Of a stretch of 64,000 bases of DNA, positions 23,372 through 41,205 are shown one piece after another. The translations under genes and the position numbers were made by a program. The notes under the pieces are model-generated. The model was given only the letters and a program-made list of their open reading frames with translations, did not search any database and had not been told where the DNA came from. The stretch is taken from positions 3,725,001-3,789,000 of the forward strand of contig OX419758.1 of NCBI GenBank assembly GCA_948567375.1, written 5' to 3'. Each line of letters starts with the position of its first letter. Position 1 is the first letter of the stretch. This stretch comes from Lunularia cruciata. Lineage: Eukaryota; Streptophyta; Marchantiopsida; Lunulariales; Lunulariaceae.

Positions 23372-25351
23372 ATGTTGCTGTTGTGGGTCGTGGCGGCTGT
23401 GCTACAACCGGAGGAAATGTTGCAGCAGTTGCAACCTGGTGTAGTAGTAGGGTACCACCATACTCGAATGCTGTTAGCGGACGCCACTCAATACAATGCT
23501 CCTCCGAAACAGGAGTCCAGCCGGGGACTCAACCCCAGTGTGGTGATCATCGTCGTTATCTTGACAGTCGTGTTTCTACTCTCAGGGTTCCTCCATCTCT
23601 TAGCCCGCTGCTGTGGTCGAGTGGCAGCTCGCCGGGAGCCTACAGAGAGCGCTATGAGTGCTCTCCACGGACAACTTCAGCACCTCTTCCATCTCCATGA
23701 CTCCGGAGTCGACCAAGCCTTCATTGACACTCTCCCCGTATTCCCTTACAAAGCTATCTGTGGTCTCAAAGAGGGAACCGACTGCGCTGTCTGTTTGAGC
23801 GAGTTCGAGAGCGAAGACCGCCTCCGACTGCTGCCCAAATGCAAGCATGCCTTCCACATAGACTGTATCGATACCTGGCTGCTGTCCCATTCCACCTGTC
23901 CCCTCTGCAGGTGTGCGCTTCTTTCTGATGATATCAGCCCCAGTCATCACGGAGCGTTTTCGGATTCTGGTCGTCTGGGAAGCAACCGTAGTATGGGGAG
24001 TCATAGCGGATTCGTGGGAGATAGTCGTAGGACTGTGGACATGAGTCGGAGAATAGCGTCGTCTTCGATGTTGGCCGAGCATGGTGGAGGTTCAGGGAGC
24101 GAGCTGGGCAAGGACGACGACAATCGTTGTTGCATGATGGGGCTGGACAGTCCGGAAATACAGCCAGTTTTGGATAGAACAGAAAGCGATGCATCCGTTG
24201 CTTCGGTGCTTTCCGTGAAGCTAGGGAGAGTGGAGAGGAGGGTGAACAACCACAGCAACAGTAGTTCAATTCTCAGGGGAAGGTCATATTCGATGGGGTC
24301 TTACGAATACGTAGTCGATCCTGCCAACCTGCAGGTAGTTATAGCACCCACTCCTTACCCAGGACGGGGGAAGAGCAGAGAGGTCGCCAACGGGAGACCT
24401 CGCCACCGAACTGTGTTCTCTGATAGTATACCCGAGTTGGGGTCTAATCCAGGAACCCCTGCCGATGAACTGTTTTGGGCTACTCGAGGTTTGGCGACAC
24501 CAGAATTTATTTCGAAGAATGACGGGAGTGGGACTTCGAGATTGAATTTGGGGCAGTTGGCCCCGGAGGCATCTCTGGTGCCGAAGTCTTCTCAATGTGT
24601 TGTTGAGATCGACGATAAGTTGTGCAAAGGGAAGGACAAGGAGTGGGTAACCATCGACCTCGAAGCGAAAGAGACCAACAACGCTATCATCAGCTCGTCC
24701 AGTGGTAGTGGTGCGGTGATCAATAAGACCATCCTCCCACCGAAGGTCCAGGAAAGCGAGGAATCCAGAATAATGGCTGGGCTCGAGAGGTTCTTCGGAA
24801 GCGGATGGCGGAGCAATGTGGGGCTCGAAAGGCTGGCCGAGAGCATGTTGAAACGAGATAGGATACCTGTGGATGGGAGCTCTAAAAGCAGAGCGGCCTC
24901 CGAACAAGGAGATTCTCAAAGGGACCATAGTATGTCTAGGAGAACATTCTCCTTCCGATTTCCCGTTCCAGAAAGCCTAACCAGAGCGGGGCGCAGCCGC
25001 AGGACGCTTTCAGAGAATGGTGGTTTCGATACCGCCTCGAAGGAAACAGTCGCCTTCGACACAGCTTCAAAAGACACAGGTTTCGAGACCGCTTCCAAAG
25101 ATGGGGGCTTCGAGACCGCTTCGAAGGAAAGTGTCGGTGGTTTGGATACTTCTTCGGTGGGCAGCTTTGACAGTTTCCGTCCCGCTAGTCAACAGTCTCT
25201 CCCACAACAACCTACTGGAAATGCAGAAAACAATCAGCAGGCAGCTTCTCTAGCGAGGAAAACCATTCACTGGCTCATGGGTAGGGACAGAAGGGTCGTC
25301 TGCCATGCAAATTTTTCCCCTTCGCCAGAAGCTCGCCACGATGATTTGTGA
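23372..25351 (+). CDS. ATL-family RING-H2 E3 ubiquitin ligase with long C-terminal tail
   Basis: The frame is open from ATG 23345 (668 aa). I prefer the ATG at 23372, which starts [12 protein letters not shown], a likely signal peptide. Numbering from 23345, residues about 65-86 form a transmembrane helix ([20 protein letters not shown]). The ATL GLD-type motif [13 protein letters not shown] follows at 121-133. The RING-H2 finger has Cys147, Cys150, Cys166, His168, His171, Cys174, Cys185 and Cys188. The tail of about 470 residues contains [25 protein letters not shown] and [12 protein letters not shown], and four FETASK/FDTASK repeats near residues 559-590. ATL proteins are membrane-anchored E3 ligases, often in stress or hormone responses. 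The tail resembles that of long ATLs such as ATL13/43/46 (family knowledge). No intron is needed. Substrate unknown. Confidence 0.93.
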   Translation: MLLLWVVAAVLQPEEMLQQLQPGVVVGYHHTRMLLADATQYNAPPKQESSRGLNPSVVIIVVILTVVFLLSGFLHLLARCCGRVAARREPTESAMSALHGQLQHLFHLHDSGVDQAFIDTLPVFPYKAICGLKEGTDCAVCLSEFESEDRLRLLPKCKHAFHIDCIDTWLLSHSTCPLCRCALLSDDISPSHHGAFSDSGRLGSNRSMGSHSGFVGDSRRTVDMSRRIASSSMLAEHGGGSGSELGKDDDNRCCMMGLDSPEIQPVLDRTESDASVASVLSVKLGRVERRVNNHSNSSSILRGRSYSMGSYEYVVDPANLQVVIAPTPYPGRGKSREVANGRPRHRTVFSDSIPELGSNPGTPADELFWATRGLATPEFISKNDGSGTSRLNLGQLAPEASLVPKSSQCVVEIDDKLCKGKDKEWVTIDLEAKETNNAIISSSSGSGAVINKTILPPKVQESEESRIMAGLERFFGSGWRSNVGLERLAESMLKRDRIPVDGSSKSRAASEQGDSQRDHSMSRRTFSFRFPVPESLTRAGRSRRTLSENGGFDTASKETVAFDTASKDTGFETASKDGGFETASKESVGGLDTSSVGSFDSFRPASQQSLPQQPTGNAENNQQAASLARKTIHWLMGRDRRVVCHANFSPSPEARHDDL

Positions 25352-28300
25352 TAAATACGATTTGATTAGAAGAAATCTTAGCATTTACCCCACGGAAAAC
25401 TCACTCCTCGGTTATCCAAACCTTGTAAAGACAAAGCATTAGTAAAAAGTTTTGCCTCATTCGCACGCAGATTTTTTCGTTACTTCCATGTCCTCTCTCC
25501 AGTTGTTTGTGAGTAAGGCCCTTTCTAAATCGTGAAGGACAAGGAATCTTACTCAGCTCTCACGCTGGCGGCAGCCACCACCAGTTCACGAAAAGCTGAG
25601 AGATGAACCACGCGCAGTCTGTACTCCCGGAGTTTGTACAGAATGTCAAACTTCTTCAAAATTGTTCGTCATCAGGGGAAAGAATGTACTCTACATTCGA
25701 CGACGAGATCCGTAATGTTCACAGCGTGGCAGTTGTGGGGCTATCCTACTAAACCAGGGGAGACAATTTTGTTTTGGATCGTAATACGAAGATCAGATTA
25801 CTAACTTCCCCCAGAGAGTTCAAGGCTGCTGCAGATGTCGTGAGCTCAAACTTCCACGCGTTGTCCTCGCTTTCATGGGATCAGACACAAGGATCGCACG
25901 AATCGCTGTCGCACTAGCTCATCGTTTCTTCCTTTGTCGAAGGATAGCGACCTCTGTGCATTAACTCGTTTTAAAGTAAGCGTTGTCCCACTAGGTGATG
26001 GGGCAGTTGGGTATAAATCGCTCGCGATCGTTGCAGCTCACCATCGCTTCCAGTTCGCCTTCCCCCATTTTACCTCCTTTGTCTCTCCCTTGTACGGTTT
26101 GATGGGGTCTTCCCATCCTTCGTGTTTGCTACGCGGTCGCCTTTTCCCTTGAAACTAATTAGCCCATCACTACTACCGACCCCCACGATTCGCATATCAA
26201 AGACGGGTATTCTTGCGATGCACTGTCTTCGTTCGATCCCCTGTACAACTTGCGCGACTAAGCCTAAATCCTTGTAGGATTGTTTAACTTACCGCAGGTG
26301 TCATGGCTCGTGTCTTCGCTCTATTATTGCTTTAGTAGAACTCCTGATTTACCTATCCACAGCGCTTGTTCCAAAACCACCCGTGTTGTGCGTCACAGGG
26401 GTGTCATTTGCTCCCGATAAGCAGAGTGAGAATAATCTCACTGAACTTGGGGATAGAAAGAAATGAAAACATTGCGCACTGCGGCAGTCTCAAATTTCGT
26501 AGGCACTCCCTCTATGAAACCTGCTAGGCCTGTTCTCGTCGTTCCCCCAGGCTAAACCTATCTGAGGTCTATGTCCATCGTACAACAACGTCGCTGTGAT
26601 GGGAACTTTTCACATTGGTAGGTTTCCTATAACGGTGTGTGTAGGTCGAGTAGATGACTGGCTGCCAACTACAGGCGAAAATGCATGTCTCTGCTTCTGC
26701 CGCTGATGTCTGTCTTCCTGTGATCACTTCAGACTATGTTTACCGTACCAATTTCCATCCATCAGCATGAAAAGTGAAGAAATTCCCCTAATCTGAGCTA
26801 TCCTACGCTCGCTCACGTCTAAGACGGCGACAGGGTAACTCACGAATGGTACATGATGTAATTCCTGTAACTTCGCTCCTTCTGACTACCGAATTAAAAG
26901 CAGTGTGAGGTTTCAGCAGCAATGAAGAGAAGCCAGCTCATTGGAAATTGGGTGGGGGATGCAATGGCGCATTCTCCTCAATCAAGGAACGAACATTTCA
27001 GCCAGCCCAGCAGCACCTGAATTGAGTCTCGAGAGAAGCTCGGAGAAACTCAGAAACTCTAAAGCTCGTTGAATATGCAGTGGGTCCACATTCTTAAATG
27101 GACAACCAAAACTGACTTAACTACAAAAGATTGCCAAGGTTTGCGTGCAAGCTGTAAGGCGGATCATTATTACTCTCTTTACTGCCCCATGACTCCTCCT
27201 GTACAGCATCGTCCTAAAGCTCCCACTGCTGTTGTTGTTCTCATGTGACTGACTGCGGACGTGATTATAGAGTATAACCCTTCCCTTCCCCTTTTCATGA
27301 GCGAAAGACATCCTACTTCTCCAGTCTTAACCAATTCCTTCCTTCTTCCGCTTCACTTTCCTGTCCTTCGTTCTTTCTTCCCTTCGACTTCCATGAATGA
27401 ATGAATGAACGCAACACGAGATTTGCTTCGTAACTGATTCTTGGACGTGATGAGACTCACTACAGATGACAGCAGCAGTCTCGTCTTTACCGGATTATGA
27501 GGGACTGGGTGTGTTATGGGCTGGATAATTATGAGGAAATAACCCACAAAAGGTTAGAACAAGAGAATAGAACATAAGACTGTCCTCATTGATTAGTACC
27601 GGAGAGACCTCATCAAGACAGAATAGAAGTGGAAGGAAGAAATCTGCTCACCAAGCTTTGTTCATGGGCTAAACATTGTTATCATTCAAATGTCAAGTTT
27701 TGAGAGTTTGGCAGAAAGTAGAAGCAATAACGACTTGTATTATTCTATGAGGTAGACAATTGGAGGACCAAACCCTCTTCAAGACATATACCAATGGGTT
27801 GATATGTCTCCGTATTTGCAAACACAATGCGAGGCACACGGGATAATAAGAAATGTGAAGACCTATCAAGCACTAACATGGATAAAATTTAGGAGGTAAC
27901 AAGGATGAAACTTAAGAGCTAAGATGTTGTTAAAACCTTTATCATCATAGCGAAGGATATGGGTGAACAATCTGGGTGGACTAGGATCCAAGAGCTTGAG
28001 TCCTACTAAGATATATCTTAGTAGCATAACAAAGAATTGAGGGCTAGACTAGAAGAGAATGTAGCATCTACTAAATTGTCCATTCGTCTAGTAAATTACA
28101 AATCCATGATCCAATCAGAAGGAAAAGAAGCAAAAGAAGAAAGAACATTTTGTAACATCTCTTGTAAGCCATAATAGCATTAGGAGATGAAAACATCGCT
28201 CCTCCATCTCCGTTACATATGTCACTAAGACTAATCTATCAATAACCACAAAATTGGAGGAAAGAAAAGATACTAAGAGTGCATGGCTAACTAGAAAGGC

Positions 28301-29050
28301 TAGAAGCGTCATTTCCTCTATAAATAGTAAGTTTATCTCTCCATCCACAATGAGTACATATGTTTGCCTATGTGCTAAATCACAATTTCAAAAGTCCTTA
28401 GTTCAATGATGTTACCAAGAACTCTCATGATACTCTTATCAAAATATCAAAAGCTTTCAAATGTAGTAGGAAGGTAATCGAAATAAAAGTTACTGCAAAG
28501 TAAGTAGGTCAATCAATGAGTCATAAAAAAATATATCAAATTTACACTCATAGATCCCCCATATAGAAGAATATGAATGTTCATCCAAATGAACATTTAG
28601 TTATAATGCGAGTTTTACTAAGCCATCAATAGATATAATATTCCTTTGGAACCTAAAGGTCAAGAGGAACATCTACAGTTTGACAATATCCTATACTTTG
28701 AACCTTAATTCTTAGGCGTACAAGATGAAACTCGATAACAATACTAGATACTTCATCTTATACCTCCCCACACTTATAAAACTACATCCTGTTCCCATCT
28801 CACCTCATTCAGGGGTATATGGGAACTCTTAAATCACCAAAAATTATAAACTCCTCCTCACTTCAATTTCACATTTCCATAGTTTTAAAATTAAATTTCA
28901 ATGAAATTGGGATATAAAATCAAAAAGTTCCACAAATCACACCCGTAAAAATAATCACTGAAAACTCTAAAAAATCTAAATGCACTCATATCTACCTACA
29001 AAATTCTTTCTATAACCTTCAATTAAAGATACCGAAATTAAAGAATCAAA
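25352..29050. other. Downstream of RING gene, no gene recognised
   Basis: The first few hundred bases are likely 3' untranslated sequence. It contains R2 copy 2 (26061-26150), an (ATGA)n microsatellite near 27395-27410, and AT-rich sequence from about 27550 on. No coding motif was seen. Confidence 0.6.
26061..26150 (+). repeat. Dispersed repeat R2, copy 2
   Basis: CCCCCATTTTACCTCCTTTG, TCTCTCCCTTGTACGGTTTG, ATGGGGTCTTCCCATCCTTC and GCTACGCGGTCGCCTTTTCC run in series. This matches the order of copies at 18801 and 54361. Confidence 0.78.
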
Positions 29051-30297
29051 AATTTACTATTTACATGTGAGAACATAAATGTACACTCGAAGAATTTCCT
29101 GAAGAATTTCCATCTGAGCTCTCGTCTCTCTCCTCCCCCATCGGTCCCCTCTCGAACTTTTCTCGTTTTTAGACAAACGAGAAATGTTTGTCCCATTTGC
29201 ATTCATAAGGTAAGTCCCATCCTCATCATACTTTCCTTGGACTAGTCGAAAACTACACCGAATGCAACTGGAATTGCGTGCTGGATTGCTTGCTCGAAAA
29301 GGCTGACCGACAAAGTCGTGGTCATTGTACTTTGCATCCCCTAATGTTGTCCGTCGTTCTCGAGAGGAAATTAGTAGGGATTGCATCACAAATGGAAACG
29401 CTACATTTTCCACAAGATTCTGCGATCAAGTCGTAAGAAGATCATGCACGTGAGATTAGAGCAGCATGAGCGAAGTAAGAGACTTTATGCTATCTCCTGA
29501 TTTTTTAAATTGTCTATAGGAGTTCTATTTATTTTGCGATGTGAGAAAGAAAATAGAATTATGCATAGTAGCAATAAGGATATGCATGAAGTGAGAATTC
29601 TTCCGCTCTATGATAGCAAGAGAATTTAGAATTTAGAATTGGCCTTATGCGTGTTCCATGTAGGTTCTACAAGTTGTCATTTCAGCATAGGTGATGGTTG
29701 TGTTGAGGTCAAATAAAAATTGTCAATTCTGGCACGACAAAGAGCTGAATATATTCCAAGTTTGAAAAAAGGGGGACCTTTGGACTTTGCGTGAACTTTT
29801 ACGCTCTTAATTTTCATTATATATAAACCACATTATCCTTATTAAAGGTGATAATAGTCACCAGATGATCGTCTTTATTTACCTTGAGGAGGACATTCTC
29901 ACTTAACACTAAGGCACTAATCATTCGAGTCACGATTCATCTAGAAATTAACTAGACCAGCATAGAACTTTTCGTGCATGTTTTCCTCTATTTTGACACA
30001 TCGTTTTCCCCCTTACGGTATTTAAAAAGCGTCCAAAGAAAGGCTTAGAAAGCCAACAAATCCTTGTTCTATATAACAACATATCATCGATTTCTTTCCC
30101 ACTTGAACGCATAAACCTTTGGATTCCTTTTCACAAGTTTGATTAAGTATAATCATGGTTAGGAACTTTTGGAGACTTATCCATTTGGTTTTACGTCTTG
30201 GAGGTCCTCTTAATGAGCGAGAAAGAAATGTATTATTATAGCTACTGTTCGGCGTACAGTTGTTGTTGGAGAGTAACTAGTAGTATAAATGGATACC

Positions 30298-30335
30298 TGG
30301 ATGGAATCTCCGCATCCAACCAGAGATTCCATCCA
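30298..30335. repeat. Perfect 13-bp inverted repeat
   Basis: TGGATGGAATCTC (30298-30310) and GAGATTCCATCCA (30323-30335) are exact reverse complements around a 12-base loop. It lies in an unassigned stretch, so no function can be given. Confidence 0.85.
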
Positions 30336-31409
30336 TCTGAACCGTCCGTTCCAAGTTATGACATTATCAATCTTCAGCATCTTCGCATTGAAAAGAAAGA
30401 ACACATATGTACTATTAACTCCATGAAGGCGATGGGTAGAGAGATAATATCACATTCAATGGTAATGTCAGTAGTACACGGAGTTTTTGAAGTGTTTCAA
30501 TTCAGTAGAATTGGTTTCGAACTGGCTCCCCAACCCTATTGAAGATCTTTTGGAGGAAATTGATTGCCTGCCATTTATTGTACTCATTTCTTGTACTAAA
30601 TGGAGCATTCTTCAGGGTAGGTTTGGTGTTTTATTCTGATGCCAGATTAAATGACAAAGTTAGATCCATTATGATACTATGTCAAATGAAACTTCTTTTA
30701 GGAAAGAAAATGAAGTACAGATATACGCTATCTTTGTAGAATATGAATATCGAAATGGAAATTTTATGTTCCTCCAGAATTTACTTCTATGTTCTATATA
30801 GTGATTAGAAGTATCTATCCATTAAAAAATTATTTGTTTCTACCGGTTAATCAGGACTTTATTATTTGTCTCCTCAACTCCCCAGTTTACAGTGCAAGTT
30901 TGGGAATCGTGCATCTTGAAGCTTTGGCCACAAATATTACTGTGACATATTTCAGAAACATTAAGCCTTTACATTTCTTGTACGATAGTGCGTAGACTTT
31001 TTGCGCAAGACATTTCAGTGAGAAGTTTAACAATTCTCAGGGATCTGAGATATATACGACAGTAAAATTTTTATTACGTATGTACAGTTCCCTTGGCATG
31101 GCATCAATTAGAAGGACAATATCAATCCCGCGTATAGTATGTAAGATCCTCATTACCAACCCAACCAAAGATCTATGAGAGCAAAATGCCATGATTGCTC
31201 GGACTGAACAAAGATCAGATTCTACAGATTGAAGCTCCCTGAATAGCAATTTTAAAAGCGCATGAATTGAGTTAGCCATGCGCCAAGAATCGCTCATGGA
31301 GTATGTTTTGGCTCGAAGTGATCAGGCATTTCAGAAACGGGTACAGGCTGTTGGTGATTCTTTAATGAGAGTGAACACGGAACTAATGTCCTCACCACTC
31401 TCGGAACAC

Positions 31410-31443
31410 TGTCCTTCGTTTTTTCTACGCGGACGCCTTCTTC
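31410..31443 (+). repeat. Dispersed repeat R2, partial copy
   Basis: GTCCTTCGTTTTTTCTACGC followed by GGACGCCTTCTTCC matches only the last third of the R2 repeat (CCATCCTTCGTGTTTGCTAC plus GCGGTCGCC). Confidence 0.55.
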
Positions 31444-32680
31444 CTCTCGGAACATAGTTCTTCTCATGAGAGGTAACAGATGATAATCGCTCGACGAGAT
31501 CTTTGAGGTTACTCTCCCGTGGTCGCATCGTCTTTACCGAGCAGGACAATTTTCAACACATCCGCTTTTTCGCTTTCCTCTGCTTACTGAGATCGATGTG
31601 CGGAAGTGTATGTCTATGTTTCCCGTTTGGTGGCATGATTGCAGACGGAAAGTGTTGTACTCGGTTTAAGTCAACTATCAAGAATACGTTCCCATAAGCT
31701 GGTGCCGCCTGTCTTTCTTCCAGGCCCGCTTCCCCACTTTTGCAGACGGATTAAGAATATACACTGCGTAGATCATTGGGGTTTGGGACGTCATGTCCCT
31801 AGTTGTAGTACATCTCTTAAAGTTGGAAAAGTCGCCCATGACTCTAGGAAGGATGTTGCTGGTCGTTTCTAGCTATCTATCCAACGCTGCTTGTTAGAGA
31901 AGTTCATCTTGGAACTTACGGTAAAGTGAGAGTCGTGACAGGTAGATCGCCACTTTACATTACTCACAAGTGACAAGAAAGCATGACATCAATTCTCGTC
32001 AACCACCTATGTTAGGATGAACCTACTATGACTATTTGGAGGAAGTCCTACTACAATGTATCCTGTCTTACACACGATTGACAACCTAATGCACGAGAAG
32101 GGGCCTTAGCAAGGGGTCAAACCTCTTCTCGTAAATTTCTCATGGGATTCGGGATCCCGATCGTAGGCTTCAGTTTCCTTTACAGGATTTGCTGGATAAC
32201 TTCACGCTTGTACCCCACGGTCTCAGTTCCTTCGGCTTGCCAACCGTGATACACTTTTAACTCCTATGCGATTTCTAATGGACGTGGTCCTCTTGAACTT
32301 GTCCAGTAACCCCTGTTGTAGTGATCTTGCGATATAGAAGCAGTAGCTGCAGATATTCATCTCTTCACTGCAAAAATTCACTTGGGTGTAAAACTGAGTT
32401 CCACGTGCCCAGGGCCGTGTTTCATGTGAGAATCCTTGAGTGTATTCAGCAACCGAGTGAGACTTTCTTCAAGCACGCGGTTATATTAACTTGGTTTATT
32501 GCATCTTGGCTGACAGAACAATAGCAATCCAGGAGTAATCTGCCAGAAATAATTTTCTTGCACGACACTAGTCCCAGTATCGACCAGGGTTCAACTCGCT
32601 CTCGATTATGTAGTGCCTCTTCAGTTTGGTCTGACGCTCTGAAATAAACTTCGTGCTATCTTGGTTTGTCAGAATCCACT

Positions 32681-37504
<4,824 letters not shown>

Positions 37505-40500
37505 TGTTTTCCGCTTCTAGCGCGTTATCTCTTCAATGCAGTGTGGCAAGTACGAGGAGGAGACGATAGATCGTGCAGTCGTGGAAACAAGTAAACACAA
37601 AAAATAAACACCACGAGCGTTTTCTTCGGCGAAAACTAGAGATCGTCAGAATCAGTCACTAGATTCTTCTGCGCCTCTAATCGCTGCTGGAAGTGCTGCC
37701 AATGCCGCAGTACAGTAGTCGTCTGGCGACAGGAAAGGAATCTACCATATCCACTACCGCCAATCTCCGCCGTCAGATCACAGCCATACGTTTCTTAGTT
37801 ATCCACCGCAAACCTCACGGCTGCTTTGGAGACAGTGTCGAGAGAAATACAAGAAAGCAAATTCACTAGTCAACCACAAAACAGTCGTGGTTTAAAGGTT
37901 CGGTTGTAGACGAAAAGATAGTGCACAATTATCCACAATCAAAACAGTGTTGAAATGGTGGTTTTCAATCTTTGGATAGTTTTCATTTCTTACATCATTG
38001 ACAAACTGGTAATTATTTGTTGGTTTTATTGTTAGATATCTTCTTTTTATATTCTTTTTCAAAATTACCTGAATTTCAGGAAATAACAAGAAAAACCCAA
38101 GAAATCACCTGCTGAAGTTGAAATCCTTCAACCATGTTTTCAAAAGTGGATTCAGTTAATGGACTTATATTGTACTATAAATGAAAAACAAAAATCAAGA
38201 CATAAAAAACTGGCAAAATTTCTAAACAAGAGATGAACCACACTAAAGCTAGATGAATATTTGGTGAACCTGGATCTTTATCCTTTAGTTAGAAATATAT
38301 AATATCTCAGTTGGTTATCGTGCAAGTTATTTGGTATTTTGATCATTTTACAGGGTCTTTTCTTGACTTGCTTGTTTTGGTTTTATTATTTGATTCCAAA
38401 CTTAGAAGGTGAGAGAATTGATCCCTTGAGTTTTATATATATATATATAATTTAGATTATTATATCAAATGATTTTCCAAGGTGAAGATGTGCAAGTTCT
38501 CAATAACTAACTAGAATTACACCTTGCAACATATCTTTGAACAGATTGATTTTCAAAAAGACTAAACTGGTCAACAATTTTATTTTCTTTTTTTCCTTTT
38601 CCAAACCATAAAAAATATTTTTCAAGTAGTTATGGATTTATATATGAAATATTATTATTGAGGATTCCTTTGTTGATTATTGAATGTATCTCTGAATTTT
38701 ATTGAATTTATAAATTATTCTGTTAATTTAGACTTAGAAAATGTTTGCTCCTTGCTATATATGATTTTCTATACTATGATGTACTCTTTATAATACTAGG
38801 ATATTATATCACATGAAGGATACTAAGGATATTATATCACATGAAGCAAAAAAATGCTTTTCCTACCCACATAGAAAATTAAATAAATTACAACCATTTT
38901 GATGTAGTTATATGATGTAACCTTAAAACTTGAAAATATAGAGCCTTTAATCCACTTAAAGTTTTAGGATCCATGTCTTTATTAAACTCTTGAAATTAAG
39001 ATATGTTATCTATTCTAATAGAGGTATTTATAAATTTCAATACTTAAGATTTGAATCTTAGTTCTTTTCAATGAAATGAAAATTATTTATTAATATCAAA
39101 ATTTACCAAAAATATTCAAAATATAACTTAATCCATAATTTTATAATTCAAATTACTCTTATGATAAAAATAACTTATAAAAAAATTTATATCTTAAGTA
39201 AGTGAATATAGTTAATTAATTTACCTATAGGATGTAAGTACTATGAATTAAATGATAGTGTTAGATATATTCAAGAAGGTAAAAATTCATTAGCTATATG
39301 GAATATGAGTTTTAACATCAATTAAAATTTCGAAATTTTATGAGCAAAGAACAAAGTTTATTGACATAATGAGACTTCAAAATTTATGATATATCTAAAT
39401 CACCATATTAATAATTTCAAGGGAGAAATATCAAAATCTACCAAGAAGAAGAAATTTTTTATTTTATTTTATTTTCCTTTTTCAATTTTGTATTTATGGT
39501 GTAGAAGCCTTCTCAATCTTATATGTATTGACATATAAATTATAAAAACACATATAAAATATGTAGAATAGAGTAGAATTTTTAATGAAATCCACAAAGT
39601 AAGGTAAAGGTTGAGCTAATCAAGGGTTTAAAGATAGATACAACATTTAGCTCAAGATGTGAAGTACAACCATATAAATTCATTAATTATCCTTCAAACC
39701 TTAGGTTTTTTGATACTTGTTGTATGATATAATTTTTTTCTACTTAGTTCTATATATTATACATATCTAAAATTTATCAGATAAAAATAAGTAAAAATAA
39801 GTGTAACCATTAAGAAGTGTAATATATGGAGACTTTTTAAGACTAAAAATTAACCAAATTAAGGAGAATGACCACTATCAATGAAACAATGATTGTAAAG
39901 TATGAAAACTTATTGGAAAAAGTAGCAAAATATATGCTATAATAAATATGATTACTTATAAGGTATTGTAAATTTTATTTTCACTGTTAAAATGCTACTA
40001 AATATTATTTATTAATACAAAATTAATTAATTTTGATAATTTTATGTTTATAAATTTATATCCTCATATAAACATCTAGTTTTCAATATTCATCAATCAT
40101 CCAAGGTGATGAACAATAAGTTATGAGTGAGCATGAATATAACTTGTTTGACAAAATTCAGTCTTGCTTAATAATGAGTTTTATATGATCCACACTTTAG
40201 GGGAGAGAGAGGCTACAAGCAGAAGAGAAAGGGAGAAATGAGAAAGCATATTATCAAAGTTTAGAGAGCTCACGTATATAAATCAGATGAATGAATAGTA
40301 GATTTTGTTTGTTTTTCAATTTTTGTTCCATTGTTATATAGATTGAAAACTATGGAGAATCAAGTAGAAAGTTATGATAAATTTTAGGTTTTAGAATGAT
40401 TAATTCACATTGAGAGTGATGGGTTAGGAATTTTGCATTCTAAATCTCTTGGTATTCATGTTTGAGTTGCATGGGAACTTAGTTTGAAAATTTTGAAATG

Positions 40501-40560
40501 GGAATTAAAAATTATGAGAGTTTATAGTTTTTAGAGTTTGGAGAGATAACACTAACTCAT
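37505..40560. other. Upstream of release factor gene and AT-rich intergenic region
   Basis: The first few hundred bases (37505 to about 37860) are richer in GC and must include the release factor promoter and 5' leader. From about 37900 the sequence is strongly AT-rich with a (TA)n run near 38435-38450 and a short tandem duplication at 38799-38846. No gene was seen. Confidence 0.6.
38799..38846 (+). repeat. Short tandem duplication
   Basis: GGATATTATATCACATGAAG occurs twice about 28 bp apart (38799 and 38827), joined by GATACTAA. No function is apparent. Confidence 0.8.
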
Positions 40561-40895
40561 ATGAGTTGGGATGTGAGGTTGTGTTTTTGCAGGTATGGAG
40601 AGATATGGAGAGGAGCATTGTGTTTTACAATTTTTATTCTTGTGCTAGCCATGGCTACACTTCTCCATGTGGAGCTTAGAGCGGCTTGGGATTACACCAT
40701 GCACGGTGTGTCACTAATGCTTTACCTCGCAAGGGGTAAGGACCTATGTGTGAAGGATGCACAAGGACTATGATTGCACCATTTGGGATGTTCATTTGAG
40801 CCAAGCAACCACATCGACTGCAATGTCACTTGGGATTATGCACGTCATCATTTCCTTTGTTAACCATTCCCAAAATACAAATTGAGTGTAATACC

Positions 40896-41205
40896 AATAG
40901 CTAGACATATGATCTAGAGGTGAGATTTGGTTTGGTAATATCTGGAAAGATGTTACACATGATGCACTAAGTAGATCATATAGGGGTATCACCAAAAGAG
41001 TACTTCTACTAATAGTGCAAAACCAAAATATGCTTGGAAACCTTGAAATCAATAGCTAAACATAAGATCTAGAGGTTATATTTAGTTTGGTAACATCTAG
41101 AAGGATGTTACACATGAGGGACTAAGTATATCAGATAGAGGTATCAAGAAAAGAATACTTTTATTAGTAAGGCAAAAATCAAAACATGCTTGAAATCTTC
41201 ACAAA
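40896..41205 (+). repeat. Imperfect tandem duplication of about 150 bp upstream of a retroelement PBS
   Basis: Unit 1 (about 40896-41045) and unit 2 (about 41052-41205) share AATAGCTA(G/A)ACATA, GATCTAGAGGT, TTTGGTAA(T/C)ATCT, GATGTTACACATGA and ACTAAGTA-ATCA. They sit in the probable U3 part of a retroelement LTR that ends before 41630, where duplicated enhancer-like blocks are common. Confidence 0.7.

Larger units (their letters stand above)
29051..32680. other. Intergenic region 3' of release factor gene; unassigned open frames
   Basis: Minus-strand open frames at 29057-29413, 31037-31297 and 31331-31549 have no recognised motif. A small perfect hairpin lies at 30298-30335 and an R2 fragment at 31410-31443. 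Sequence just left of 32681 is presumably the 3' untranslated region of the minus-strand release factor gene. Confidence 0.5.

Noticed and set aside
24284..24928. A 214-codon minus-strand open frame
   Set aside because: It is antisense to the RING-H2 coding sequence and has no motif; codon bias of the real gene explains it.
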